Shown here in pieces: positions 17,822 through 26,810 of a stretch of DNA of 64,000 bases. Origin of the DNA: JBEKHT01 sp049511715. Lineage in GTDB: Bacteria; Chloroflexota; Anaerolineae; Anaerolineales; RBG-16-64-43. The position numbers and the translations under genes were made by a program. The notes beneath the pieces are model-generated. The model made no database searches. It saw only the letters and a list, made by a program, of their open reading frames with translations, and had not been told where the DNA came from. The stretch spans positions 1 through 64,000 of the forward strand of contig JBEKXU010000011.1 in assembly GCA_049511715.1 (NCBI GenBank). The letters are read 5' to 3'. Numbering within the stretch: the first letter of the stretch is position 1; the number at the start of each line of letters is the position of its first letter.

Positions 17822-18847
17822 ATGAATCTGAACAGATACATTCCAGCCCTCCTGAACAACTTGATCTGGATTCTGCTGGTAGTGGTGATCCTCATGTTCT
17901 CGGTCCTGAATCCCATGTACCTCACAGGGATAAACTTCCTCAATATCCTGTTTCATGCTTCGGTGCTGGGCCTTCTGGTTATCGGTGAGACTTTTGTGTT
18001 CATCCCTCAATGCATGGACCTTTCCATCGAATCGACCCTCGGTTTGTGTGCCGCCGTGGGCGCTTGGCTTTGCACAAAGTCGGGTATCCCTGACAACGGG
18101 AGCGGCTGGGGCGTTAACCCCCTGCTGGCTGAGGTTATCTTGTTGGCCGTCGGAGCTCTGATCGGGGTGGTCATTGGCAACCTGATTACGCGCCTGAAGA
18201 TGAATTTCTGGGTCGTCACCTTGGCCATGCTGATTGGCCTGCGCGGCATCCAGTTGGTGTTCACCTACGCCAACACCATCTATGGGACTCCGCCGCTCTA
18301 CAACTGGTTGGGCACGCTCTCGTTCGGGCCGGTGCCATTGCCCGTGATCGTGGTCATCGTGGCGTTTATCATCGCGCATATCGTGTTGGCGTACACCCCG
18401 TTTGGACGGGAGCTGTACGCGATCGGGGGAAACCGAGAAGCGGCGCGGGCCTCGGGTGTGAACCCGGAGAAACGCATTCGACAGGTGTATCTGATCGCTG
18501 CTCTTCTGGCAGCCCTCGCGGGTTGGATGCTTTCTGGTCACATAACGTCAGTAGATCCCGTCCTGGGCCAGGGAGATGTCTTTGAAGTGATGGCGGCATG
18601 CGTGATGGGCGGCGTCAGCCTGAGCGGGGGGCGTGGAACCATGGTGGGAGCTTTTGGAGGGGTCTTGCTGCTTTCGGCGGTTGCCTCTGGGCTGAACCTG
18701 GTCAACATCTCTCCCTTCTGGACGGACGCGATTCGCGGCCTGATTATTTTGATCGCCATGCTGATCGATGCCCAGAGAGTGCGCTACAGTGCCCCGGCAG
18801 CTGCCAAGACGGGCCTCGCGGCCCCCGCGGTTCCGGCCGGGAGATGA
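17822..18847 (+). CDS. Sugar ABC transporter permease 2 (RbsC-like)
   Basis: 341 residues with the same membrane topology and motifs as permease 1 (RYIPALLNNLIWILL; MDLSIESTLGLCAAVGAW). Two different RbsC-like subunits beside one fused ATPase suggest a heterodimeric channel, rather than the usual homodimer of ribose importers. I chose ATG 17822 by alignment with permease 1; ATG 17798 would add eight residues. The stop is three bases before the next gene. Confidence 0.9.
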   Translation: MNLNRYIPALLNNLIWILLVVVILMFSVLNPMYLTGINFLNILFHASVLGLLVIGETFVFIPQCMDLSIESTLGLCAAVGAWLCTKSGIPDNGSGWGVNPLLAEVILLAVGALIGVVIGNLITRLKMNFWVVTLAMLIGLRGIQLVFTYANTIYGTPPLYNWLGTLSFGPVPLPVIVVIVAFIIAHIVLAYTPFGRELYAIGGNREAARASGVNPEKRIRQVYLIAALLAALAGWMLSGHITSVDPVLGQGDVFEVMAACVMGGVSLSGGRGTMVGAFGGVLLLSAVASGLNLVNISPFWTDAIRGLIILIAMLIDAQRVRYSAPAAAKTGLAAPAVPAGR

Positions 18848-18850
18848 CCC

Positions 18851-20029
18851 ATGCCGGTGACGGTCCGTGCGAGCGAGGCACAGGACCTGGCCACTCCCCG
18901 GAACGATCCGCGCGTAGTGGCCGACGCCGCCCTCAAGCGTGAACGGACCCGAGCATGGCTCGAGCAGAGCGGGCGGGAGGGTGTGATCCTCTCCCGGCGT
19001 GACAACTTCGCCTGGCTGTCAGCAGGGGGCGACTCCCGCGTTGTCGAGTGCACAGAGCTTGGTTTCGGCAGCGCAGTGATCACGCGCCGCGGTCAGTACA
19101 TCGTGGCTCATAGTATGGATGCCGCGCGGCTCCTTGAGGAACAGGTCCCCGGCCAAGGCTATGAGCTGGTCTCCATGCGCTGGTATCAAGGCGACCCCCG
19201 CGAGCGCGCCAAGGACCTGGCCGGTCCGGGGTCTGCGGCGGCGGATACCCCTTGGCCCGGAACCGAGTACAGCGAGCCGGACCTGGTCGACCTCCACTAC
19301 CCGATGACGGACCTGGAGATCGGCCGCTGCCGCTGGCTGGGACGGCAGTCCGACGAAATCCTTACTGAGACGGCCCGCTCCCTCAAGCCGGGCATGAGCG
19401 AGAACGAGGCGGCGACCGCCATGCGCATTGGTCATCTGCGTCGGGGCCTGGATGTTGATGTGCTGATCCTGGGCAGTGACGAGCGCGTGTTTCGCTACCG
19501 ACACCCCATGCCGACAGACAAACCGATCCAAAAGTATGCCCTTCTCCACTCGGTGGCCCGCCGCTGGGGGTTGCACTCGAATGTCACCCGCTGCGTCCAC
19601 TTTGGCGAACCCTCCGTAGAAATTCGGCGGGTCTGCGAGGCGGCGGCGACGATCGAAGGCCGTCTGTTCGCGAAACTTCACGCGGGGGTCCGCTTTGCGG
19701 ATATCCTGGAATGGCAGAAGGCCTGGTATAAGGAGTTGGGGTTCCCGGAGGAGTGGCACTACCATTTCCAGGGCGGCCCCACCGGCTATGTCATTGTCGA
19801 CGCAACGCGTTGTCTCACCGACAAGGTGGTCCAAGTCAACCAGCCATTTGAGTGGTTCATCACGATTACCGGAACCAAGGTGGGCGAACTAGCCTTGCTG
19901 ACCAAGTCCGGACTCGAGATTGCCTCCCAGGGCAACCATTGGCCAACCTACTTCGTCGAAACCGATAATGGAGTGGTTGAAGTGCCCGGCTTGATGCAAC
20001 TGGAAATCGAGGAACGCGGCTCAATCTGA
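18851..20029 (+). CDS. M24-fold protein lacking metal ligands (peptidase homologue)
   Basis: 392 residues related to Xaa-Pro aminopeptidases: an N-terminal domain with SRRDNFAWLSAGG (48-60), then an M24-like domain. The usual metal ligands are gone. The SDxTR aspartate is Asn244 (SNVTR), the GHGIG histidine motif is replaced by QGGPTGY (307-313), and the IEPG glutamate region reads WFITITGT. It is therefore not a classical metallopeptidase. It is paralogous to the protein at 23230. Databases often call such proteins M24 peptidase or antitoxin VapB, which says little about function. It starts three bases after permease 2, so it belongs to the sugar operon. Confidence 0.8.
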   Translation: MPVTVRASEAQDLATPRNDPRVVADAALKRERTRAWLEQSGREGVILSRRDNFAWLSAGGDSRVVECTELGFGSAVITRRGQYIVAHSMDAARLLEEQVPGQGYELVSMRWYQGDPRERAKDLAGPGSAAADTPWPGTEYSEPDLVDLHYPMTDLEIGRCRWLGRQSDEILTETARSLKPGMSENEAATAMRIGHLRRGLDVDVLILGSDERVFRYRHPMPTDKPIQKYALLHSVARRWGLHSNVTRCVHFGEPSVEIRRVCEAAATIEGRLFAKLHAGVRFADILEWQKAWYKELGFPEEWHYHFQGGPTGYVIVDATRCLTDKVVQVNQPFEWFITITGTKVGELALLTKSGLEIASQGNHWPTYFVETDNGVVEVPGLMQLEIEERGSI

Positions 20030-20208
20030 ATGCCGTGGCAAGGCCGACGACTCGCCTCAGCTGCCCGAAGAACACTCGTAGCTGACATGGGAGGCTGGCG
20101 TGCTCTGCCCCGGTGGCCGGGCTTGCTGCGCATTCGTCGGCCGTCCGGAAGGTCTTGCCGCAGACACACGGTTCCGCTCCACCCGATGGGGGCCAGGAAG
20201 AGGAGGGC

Positions 20209-21180
20209 ATGACGGGCCTGGCAACGGTCGGCCGAAAGGCCGTGGAACAGCGAGAGGCGCTGGGCAATGCGCTCGTCCGGCTGGGCGAAGAGTATCCGAA
20301 CCTGATGGTGCTCTCGCCCGATGTGTCTCTCTCCACACGGGCCAACAAGTTCAAGGCGGTCTTCCCCAATCGTTTCGTTGGCACGGGCATCTCGGAACAA
20401 AACACGCTGGGCATGGCCGCGGGCCTTTCGACCACCGGGTGGCTTCCGGTTGTGGTCGGCTATGCGATGTTTGTCGGGGGTAAGGCTTGGGAGCAAGTCC
20501 GGAACAGCATAGCCTACCCTCATCTTAACGTCAAGATTGTGGCTACTCACGCCGGCATCAACGTCGGAGCCGACGGCGTGACACACCAAGCCGCCGAAGA
20601 CATCGCGCTAATGCGTCCGATCCCTGGGATGGTCATCCTCGCCCCCACCGATGCCAATCAGGTCGGGCCGGTGTTGCGCGCTGCGCTGGAGTTACAGGGA
20701 CCGGTCTATATCCGCCTCGAGCGCGCGGCCGTTCCCGTCTTGACCGAGCCCGACGCCCCGATATCCATCGGCGGGTCCCTGCTAATCCGTCCGGGCGTCG
20801 ATGCGACGATCGTGGCCATCGGGAGCATGGTGGCCATGGGGTTGGAAGCCGCCGATCGCTTGGCTTCCGAAGGGATCCATCCACGTGTCATCAGCATGGT
20901 TTCCATCAAGCCGCTGGACGAGGCCGCGATTGTTCAGGCCGCATTCGAGACCGGTGCGATTGTCGTGGCGGAGGACCATAGCTGTTACGGTGGGCTGGGG
21001 GGGGCCGTGGCCGAGGCGTTGGCAAGGCTCTGCCCCACGCCCATGGAACAGGTTGCAGTGCAAGACACCTTCGCCGAGAGCGGCCCAGTGGATGAGTTGC
21101 GCACCAAGTATCACCTGACATCGCAAGACATCGCCCAAGCGGTGCGGAAGGCCATCGCTCGCCGCCGCGAGGCCAATTGA
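20209..21180 (+). CDS. Transketolase C-terminal subunit
   Basis: 323 residues covering the pyrimidine-binding and C-terminal domains of transketolase, with the catalytic glutamate (Glu63) in GTGISEQN and the late GAIVVAEDHSCYGGLGGA. It pairs with the N-terminal half encoded next. Transketolase moves two-carbon units between sugar phosphates. ATG 20209 follows AGGAGG at very short spacing; an upstream in-frame start would add 32 non-homologous residues. The C-terminal half precedes the N-terminal half here, the reverse of the common order. Confidence 0.9.
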   Translation: MTGLATVGRKAVEQREALGNALVRLGEEYPNLMVLSPDVSLSTRANKFKAVFPNRFVGTGISEQNTLGMAAGLSTTGWLPVVVGYAMFVGGKAWEQVRNSIAYPHLNVKIVATHAGINVGADGVTHQAAEDIALMRPIPGMVILAPTDANQVGPVLRAALELQGPVYIRLERAAVPVLTEPDAPISIGGSLLIRPGVDATIVAIGSMVAMGLEAADRLASEGIHPRVISMVSIKPLDEAAIVQAAFETGAIVVAEDHSCYGGLGGAVAEALARLCPTPMEQVAVQDTFAESGPVDELRTKYHLTSQDIAQAVRKAIARRREAN

Positions 21181-21182
21181 GA

Positions 21183-22037
21183 ATGTCGCCGGCCAGGGTC
21201 TCTGGGGATCCCGATCTTTCGCCGGTGCACACGGCTCTTGCGGCGCACGCGCGCCGCATGAGACGGAACATTATCCGGATGACCAGCGCGGCGGGGAGCG
21301 GGCACCCTGGTCCATCCTTCTCTCCCGTTGAGATCCTGGCCGTACTGTACTTTGCCGAGATGCGGGTGGATCCCCACCACCCGGATTGGCCCGAGCGAGA
21401 TCGTTTTGTGCTGTCCAAGGGACATGCAGCCCCGGGGTTGTATGCGGCGCTGTACGAAGCGGGCTTCTTCTCCGAGGAGACGATGCTATCGCTGCGCCAG
21501 CTTGGAAGCCCCCTGCAGGGACACCCGCATGTGAAGACGCCGGGGGTCGAGGCAACATCCGGTTCCCTCGGTATCGGCCTTTCCCAAGCGGTCGGGATGG
21601 CGTTGGGGCTGAAGCGAAAAGGGAATCCGGCCCGCGTCTATGCTCTGGTCGGAGATGGTGAATGTGATGAAGGCCAGATATGGGAGGCGGCCCTCGCGGG
21701 CGCCCATTTTGGTCTGGGGAATCTCGTCGTTTTCATCGATCACAACGGCTATCAATACGACGGCCGCGTGAGTGAGGTGATGGGCCTAGCCCCCCTGGGC
21801 GACAAGTGGCGGTCCTTTGGCTGGCGTGTGGAGGAGTTCGGAGGCCATGAGTTTGGCGAGATCTGTGGCTTCCTGGAGCGGTCGCGCAAGAGCCCGGAGC
21901 AGCCCTCTCTCGCCGTGGCACACACGATCAAAGGTCACGGTGTTTCGTTCATGGAGGGCAGCCAGGAGTATCACGCCCGTTGCCTTACTGCGGAAGAGGC
22001 GAGACGTGCCTTGGCGGAGCTTGAGGCCCAGGGCTGA
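21183..22037 (+). CDS. Transketolase N-terminal subunit
   Basis: 284 residues: the thiamine-diphosphate domain of a split transketolase, with SAAGSGHPG (His41), SKGHAAPGLYA (His81) and the cofactor motif GDGECDEGQIWEA (157-169) through DHN (186-188). It starts two bases after the C-terminal subunit's stop, so the halves are probably made in equal amounts. Together they should form an active transketolase linked to the pentose kinases and RpiB genes nearby. Confidence 0.92.
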   Translation: MSPARVSGDPDLSPVHTALAAHARRMRRNIIRMTSAAGSGHPGPSFSPVEILAVLYFAEMRVDPHHPDWPERDRFVLSKGHAAPGLYAALYEAGFFSEETMLSLRQLGSPLQGHPHVKTPGVEATSGSLGIGLSQAVGMALGLKRKGNPARVYALVGDGECDEGQIWEAALAGAHFGLGNLVVFIDHNGYQYDGRVSEVMGLAPLGDKWRSFGWRVEEFGGHEFGEICGFLERSRKSPEQPSLAVAHTIKGHGVSFMEGSQEYHARCLTAEEARRALAELEAQG

Positions 22038-22054
22038 TAGGAGGGTGTAAGACG

Positions 22055-22993
22055 ATGGCGGAAGCCAAGGTGATCGTCATCGGCAGCTGTAATATGGACA
22101 TCTACTCTTGGGCCGAGCACCTGCCAGAACCCGGGGAAACCGTGATCGGCCAGCGATACTGGATGAGCATGGGTGGAAAGGGGGCCAATCAGGCGGTGGG
22201 AGCGCGCCTCTTGGGCGCGGAGGTGACCATGGTGGGGCGGGTCGGTGACGACCTTTTCGGAAAGCAAATGCTGGAAACGCTGCGATCCCATGGCGTGAAC
22301 TGTGATCACCTGCGGGTTGACTCGGGGGCGGGGTCTGGGGTGGCGTTGGTCGTGGTAGACAAGAGGGGTGAGAACATCATCGTCGTGGTCTCGGGAGTTA
22401 ACATGCGGATTGATCGAAGCGATGTGGAGGCGGCCGCGAGCGAGTTGAGAGCCGCCGATGTGCTCCTGATGCAACTGGAGATTCCCCTGGATGCCATAGA
22501 AAGGGCCATTGATATCGCTCGCGAGGCCAGGGCGATGTGTATCTTGAACCCGGCCCCCGCCCGACCTTTGCCCGATCGCATCCTCAGAAAGGTTCACCTG
22601 CTTACGCCCAATCAGAACGAAGCCAAAGTGCTCACCGGGATCCGTGCCGACACGCTGGAAGGAGCCAAGTCGGCGGGCGAAGCATTGCTGAGCAAAGGCG
22701 TCCAGACGGTAATCATTACCCTCTCCGCGCAGGGCGCCCTCATCGTCCAACCGGGCGGAGCGCAACACATGGAGGGCGTGCCGATAGAAGCCCTGGATAC
22801 GACTGGGGCGGGCGACGCTTTCATGGCGGGGCTGGGTGTGGCCCTCGGGGAGGGCAAGCCGTTGGAGGAGGCGACCCGCTATGGCAATCTGATTGGCGCG
22901 CTTTCCACCAAGAAGCCCGGCGCGATGGCCTCCCTGCCTACCCGCGCGGAAGTTGAGGCTTTTCTGCGGAACCGGGTCGGTCCAGGAAGGTAA
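22055..22993 (+). CDS. rbsK: Ribokinase (PfkB family)
   Basis: 312 residues. PfkB signature 1 is GGKGANQAVGARLLGA (40-55); signature 2 is DTTGAGDAFMAG (248-259) with catalytic Asp254. The NQNEA segment before signature 2 is typical of ribokinases. It would convert ribose, or a related sugar, to its 5-phosphate for RpiB and transketolase. AGGAGGG precedes the ATG. It follows the transketolase pair directly. Confidence 0.85.
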   Translation: MAEAKVIVIGSCNMDIYSWAEHLPEPGETVIGQRYWMSMGGKGANQAVGARLLGAEVTMVGRVGDDLFGKQMLETLRSHGVNCDHLRVDSGAGSGVALVVVDKRGENIIVVVSGVNMRIDRSDVEAAASELRAADVLLMQLEIPLDAIERAIDIAREARAMCILNPAPARPLPDRILRKVHLLTPNQNEAKVLTGIRADTLEGAKSAGEALLSKGVQTVIITLSAQGALIVQPGGAQHMEGVPIEALDTTGAGDAFMAGLGVALGEGKPLEEATRYGNLIGALSTKKPGAMASLPTRAEVEAFLRNRVGPGR

Positions 22994-23229
22994 ACCTTGC
23001 ATCGCTTCCTCTTGCATTTTGCGACCAAGCAGGGGGAAAAACAGGCACGGTCAGAGCCGTTGCAGCGCGATGGTGAAACCCCCCGGGCTGGACCGGGGAG
23101 CTCCTATCAAGATTTGGGTTGCAAACGGCAAGGCTGCAGGGGTTGAGCTCACCGCCTTGGTGGACGGTCCTGGCAAATAGGGGAGCATCAGTCGGGAACG
23201 CGGGAATTGTCTGGAGAAATGGGAGGCTC

Positions 23230-24345
23230 ATGTCCATTCCCCATGAGGCACAGGAGAAGGAGAGGCGCATCCGCACAGCGCTGTCGGAACTCGGGCGCGA
23301 CTCCCTGATCATCACCCGCCGCGACAATTTCGCCTGGCTGAGCTGCGGAGGCCTGGCTGTCGTGTCCCATGTTGTGCCGACAAGCCCGGTCTTCTTGGTG
23401 GTGACTCCTCAGAAGAAGTATGCCGTCGGGTACACCATGGATCTTCCCCGGACCATGGACGAAGAACTGACCGGACAAGGGTACGAGCCGGTTTTCCTGC
23501 CCACCTTCGGCAAGCCGCTCGCCGAGGTGGCCCTGGAGCTGGCGAAGGGCAAAGTGGCAGCCGATGACGTGCTGGCCGGGGTGGAGAATGTTGGCGCTCG
23601 AGTCGTGGCACTGCATGAGCCGTATACGCCTGAGGAGATGGACCGTTACCGAGCCATCGCCAAGGAAAGCGGCGAAATTCTTCATGAGCTCGCCGAATGG
23701 GTGGAGCCGGGCATGACCGAACGGAAGGTGTTCGCTCATATGTGGGGGGCGTATCTTGAACGAGGTTTCGAAGGCAACTGCATGTTTGTGGGATCGGATG
23801 AGCGCATCCGCCGTTACCGCCACCCGGTACCGAGCGACAAACCTATCCAGAAAGCCGTATTGCTGGCGCCGGGAATCTCCAAGGCGGGGCTGCATGTGCT
23901 CAACAGCCGCATGGTCTATTTCGAGGAGCCTCCCGCGGACATCCGTCGTCGCTACCGGGCCGTGGCGACCATGCAAGCGGCCATGGTCACAGCCACTCGC
24001 CCGGGAGCCAAGTTGTCCTCGCTGCTTGACCTGTGTCTTGGCCTTTTCGAGACAGTAGGGTATCCCGAGGAGCGCACGAACCATGTGCATGGAGGCCCAA
24101 CCGGTTACCAGGTGAGCTACCCGGAGCGCTGTCAGGACCCTCAGGCTGTCGTCACGCCGAACATGGCGTTTGCTTGGTATATGACCGTCGCAGGAACAAA
24201 AAGTGAGGAACTCCTCTTGGTTGACGAGGAGGGGGCCCGCATCCATTCGGTCGACCCAACGTGGCCGACACTTCCAATCGAATACCATGGGAGTTCGGTA
24301 CCTGTGCCTGACATCCTGGTGAGGTCCAAGGAGCCTCATCCATGA
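23230..24345 (+). CDS. Second M24-fold protein lacking metal ligands
   Basis: 371 residues, paralogous to the protein at 18851. It shares ITRRDNFAWLSCGG (28-41), GSDERIRRYRHPVPSDKPIQK, HGGPTGY and WYMTVAGTKSEEL. Metal-ligand positions of active M24 peptidases are absent here too. Start ATG 23230 has GGGAGG just upstream. It overlaps rpiB by an ATGA, so it is co-translated with sugar isomerisation. Two such proteins conserved in one pathway suggest a defined role, perhaps creatinase-like hydrolysis or a non-catalytic partner function; this is inference. Confidence 0.8.
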   Translation: MSIPHEAQEKERRIRTALSELGRDSLIITRRDNFAWLSCGGLAVVSHVVPTSPVFLVVTPQKKYAVGYTMDLPRTMDEELTGQGYEPVFLPTFGKPLAEVALELAKGKVAADDVLAGVENVGARVVALHEPYTPEEMDRYRAIAKESGEILHELAEWVEPGMTERKVFAHMWGAYLERGFEGNCMFVGSDERIRRYRHPVPSDKPIQKAVLLAPGISKAGLHVLNSRMVYFEEPPADIRRRYRAVATMQAAMVTATRPGAKLSSLLDLCLGLFETVGYPEERTNHVHGGPTGYQVSYPERCQDPQAVVTPNMAFAWYMTVAGTKSEELLLVDEEGARIHSVDPTWPTLPIEYHGSSVPVPDILVRSKEPHP

Positions 24346-24803
24346 GAATCGCCATTGGAAGCGATCACGCTGCCTACAAGCTCAAGCTCGCCATCGAGGA
24401 GCTGCTCGATGAAATGGGTTATGCGTACGAGGATCTGGGTGCCCACACGGATGAGCATCCTGCCGATGACTACCCCTTGATCGGCGCCGAGGTAGCGGCT
24501 GCCGTGGTCGAGGCACGTGCGAACTTGGGCATCTTGATGTGCGGCACCGGGATAGGCATGAGCATCGCGGCCAACAAGGTTCCCGGAGCAAGGGCCGCCC
24601 TCTGTCATGATCTTTTTACGGCGCAAAAGTCACGAGAGCACAATGATGCCAATGTTCTGGTGCTGGGATCCCGGGTGGTTGACGAAGAACTCGCCAAGGA
24701 AATCGTGAGGGCTTGGTTGGGCACCGCCTACGCTCACGGGCGGCACGACGGGCGCAATGCCTGTTTGAAAGTCATCGAGGAGAGATATGGCCATCGTGGC
24801 TGA
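24342..24803 (+). CDS. rpiB: Ribose-5-phosphate isomerase B / LacAB-family isomerase 1
   Basis: 153 residues. GSDHAAYKLK (6-15), the catalytic Cys67 in MCGTGIGMSIAANK, and REHNDANVLVLG with His100 are all present, as in E. coli RpiB. It interconverts ribose 5-phosphate and ribulose 5-phosphate or similar aldose/ketose phosphates. Its ATG overlaps the M24-like gene (ATGA), and its 3' end overlaps the E1 alpha start by 17 bases, tying sugar isomerisation to the dehydrogenase. Confidence 0.92.
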   Translation: MRIAIGSDHAAYKLKLAIEELLDEMGYAYEDLGAHTDEHPADDYPLIGAEVAAAVVEARANLGILMCGTGIGMSIAANKVPGARAALCHDLFTAQKSREHNDANVLVLGSRVVDEELAKEIVRAWLGTAYAHGRHDGRNACLKVIEERYGHRG

Positions 24804-25779
24804 GAAGCAGGGAGCACCTGACCCAGCGGATGCGTTGCGGCTCTACGAGATGATGGTGCTGATACGGACCTTTGAGGACGAGCTCTACCGGTTGTTTCTG
24901 CGCGGTCTGGTACCGGGCACCATCCATCTCTATCAGGGCCAGGAGGCGGTCGCGGCCGGGGTGGGCAGCCAGCTTCGGCCGGACGACGTTATCTTTGTGA
25001 CTCACCGGCCCCATGGCCACATCCTGGCCAAAGGGGTGGCCCCCGAGCGCCTGATGGCCGAGATCCTCGGCAAGGCCTCCGGATGTTGCGGGGGCAAGGG
25101 CGGGTCCATGCATGTCTGTGACATGCGGGTCGGCTTGGCGCCCGGCCTGGCTATAGTAGGGGCTGGAATCCCCATCGCCGCCGGTGCGGCGCTGGCCTTC
25201 AAGATGCGGGGCGAAGACCGGGTTACCGTGAGCACGTTTGGGGATGCAGCCACCAGCACTGGCGCCTTCCATGAGGGGCTGACGTTGGCGGCGGTGTGGG
25301 GCTTGCCGGTCGTCTTTGTCTGCGAGAACAACCTGTATGGGGTTTCCACTCGCATCACCGACGCGAGCCGTCTGACGAACTTGGCGGACCATGGGCGCAG
25401 CTACGACATGCCCTCCGAAACGGTGGACGGCAACGACGTCTTGGCGGTGAGAGAGGTGGCGGCTCGGGCTGTGGCGCGCGCACGCGCCGGGGCCGGGCCA
25501 ACCCTGATTGAGGCGAAGACCTATCGCTTCGGTGGCCACAGCCGCTCGGATCCGGCTGCCTACCGTCCACCTGGGGAGAAAGAGGCTTGGCTTCAGAAAG
25601 ACCCGATTCCGCGCTGCCGAAATTGGCTCCTGACTCACAGACAGGCCAGCGCTACCCAGCTGGAGGAGATCGAGGCGGCCTGTAATCAGAAGATCGATCA
25701 AGCGGTTGCGTTTGCGATCGCCAGCCCATTGCCCTCCAAGGAGGCGGCGCTGGCCGACGTGTGGGCAGAGGCACTATGA
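24787..25779 (+). CDS. TPP-dependent dehydrogenase E1 alpha (set 2), GDA variant
   Basis: 330 residues of E1 alpha. THRPHGH is at 72-78. The cofactor motif begins GDA (152-154) rather than GDG and ends at ENN (180-182). The third glycine is not itself a metal ligand, so activity is likely retained. GGAGAG precedes the ATG, inside the rpiB 3' end. It is the first gene of the set 2 order E1alpha-E1beta-cyclase-E2. Confidence 0.88.
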   Translation: MAIVAEKQGAPDPADALRLYEMMVLIRTFEDELYRLFLRGLVPGTIHLYQGQEAVAAGVGSQLRPDDVIFVTHRPHGHILAKGVAPERLMAEILGKASGCCGGKGGSMHVCDMRVGLAPGLAIVGAGIPIAAGAALAFKMRGEDRVTVSTFGDAATSTGAFHEGLTLAAVWGLPVVFVCENNLYGVSTRITDASRLTNLADHGRSYDMPSETVDGNDVLAVREVAARAVARARAGAGPTLIEAKTYRFGGHSRSDPAAYRPPGEKEAWLQKDPIPRCRNWLLTHRQASATQLEEIEAACNQKIDQAVAFAIASPLPSKEAALADVWAEAL

Positions 25780-26810
25780 GCGGGCGCCGGCTGACCATGG
25801 TGGAAGCCCTGCGGGAGGCGCTTTCCGAGGAGATGCGCCGGGATGCTTCCGTCTTTCTCATGGGGGAGGACCTGCAAATTGGCGGTGGATTCCAGGTAAC
25901 GCTTGGCCTGGTGGACGAATTCGGGCCGGAGCGAGTGCGCAACACACCGCTGGCCGAAACGGGCTTTACCGGGGCGGCCATTGGGGCGGCGCTGGTTGGA
26001 ATGCGGCCGGTCATCGAGTACCAGTATGGTGATTTCATCTTCTGCGCCATGGACCAGCTGGTCAATGAGGCCGCCAAGCTGCGCTACATGTCAGGGGGCC
26101 AGGTGTCCGTGCCCATCGTCGTTCGCGTGCCTACCGGCGCCTCGGGCCGGGCGGCTCAGCACGCTCAGAGCCTGGAAGGACACTTCCTGCATGTGCCGGG
26201 ACTCAAGCTTGTCCTCCCGGCCACACCCTACGACGCCAAGGGCCTGCTCATCGCCTCCTTGCGGGATAACAACCCCGTGCTTTTCTTTGAGCACAAGCTG
26301 TTGTACGGGACCCAAGGCCGAGATACGGCTGAGAGCCCCCTTCTGCACACAGAGGTTCCGGAAGGCTCATACACGGTCGACCTGGGACGGGCTCACGTGG
26401 TGCGCGAGGGGGGAGATGTGAGCATTGTGGCGACGCTTCTGATGGTCCACCGTTCGTTAGAGGCGGCCGAGGGACTCGCTGCCGACGGGATCGAGGCTGA
26501 GGTGATCGACCTTCGCACCCTCGTACCCCTCGACGTGGCCACCATTTTGCGCTCGGTGGAAAAGACAGGACGCTTGGTGGTGGCCGAGGAGGGTCCGCGA
26601 ACGGGCGGTTGGGGGGCAGAAGTGGCAGCGCGCGTGGCCTCCGAAGGGGTTGGTTACCTGAACGCGCCCATCGAGCGGGTGGCGGGCCCCGACGTTCCTG
26701 TTCCCTTTTCGCCCCCCTTGGAGGCGGCCGTGGTGCCAAGCGCCGAACAAATCTGCAATGCCGTGTTGCAGCTCATGCAGCCCGGACAGAGGAAAGGAGC
26801 GACAAGGTGA
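25776..26810 (+). CDS. TPP-dependent dehydrogenase E1 beta (set 2)
   Basis: 344 residues. The ATG overlaps the alpha stop (ATGA). Motifs include ETGFTGAAIGAA, YGDFIFCAMDQ, RYMSGGQ, PTGASGRAAQHAQS and HKLLYG followed by about 11 extra residues relative to sets 1 and 3. DFIFCAMDQ, MSGGQ and the longer loop are shared with set 4 (55119), defining a second class of E1 beta here. The stop overlaps the cyclase GTG. Confidence 0.9.
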   Translation: MSGRRLTMVEALREALSEEMRRDASVFLMGEDLQIGGGFQVTLGLVDEFGPERVRNTPLAETGFTGAAIGAALVGMRPVIEYQYGDFIFCAMDQLVNEAAKLRYMSGGQVSVPIVVRVPTGASGRAAQHAQSLEGHFLHVPGLKLVLPATPYDAKGLLIASLRDNNPVLFFEHKLLYGTQGRDTAESPLLHTEVPEGSYTVDLGRAHVVREGGDVSIVATLLMVHRSLEAAEGLAADGIEAEVIDLRTLVPLDVATILRSVEKTGRLVVAEEGPRTGGWGAEVAARVASEGVGYLNAPIERVAGPDVPVPFSPPLEAAVVPSAEQICNAVLQLMQPGQRKGATR

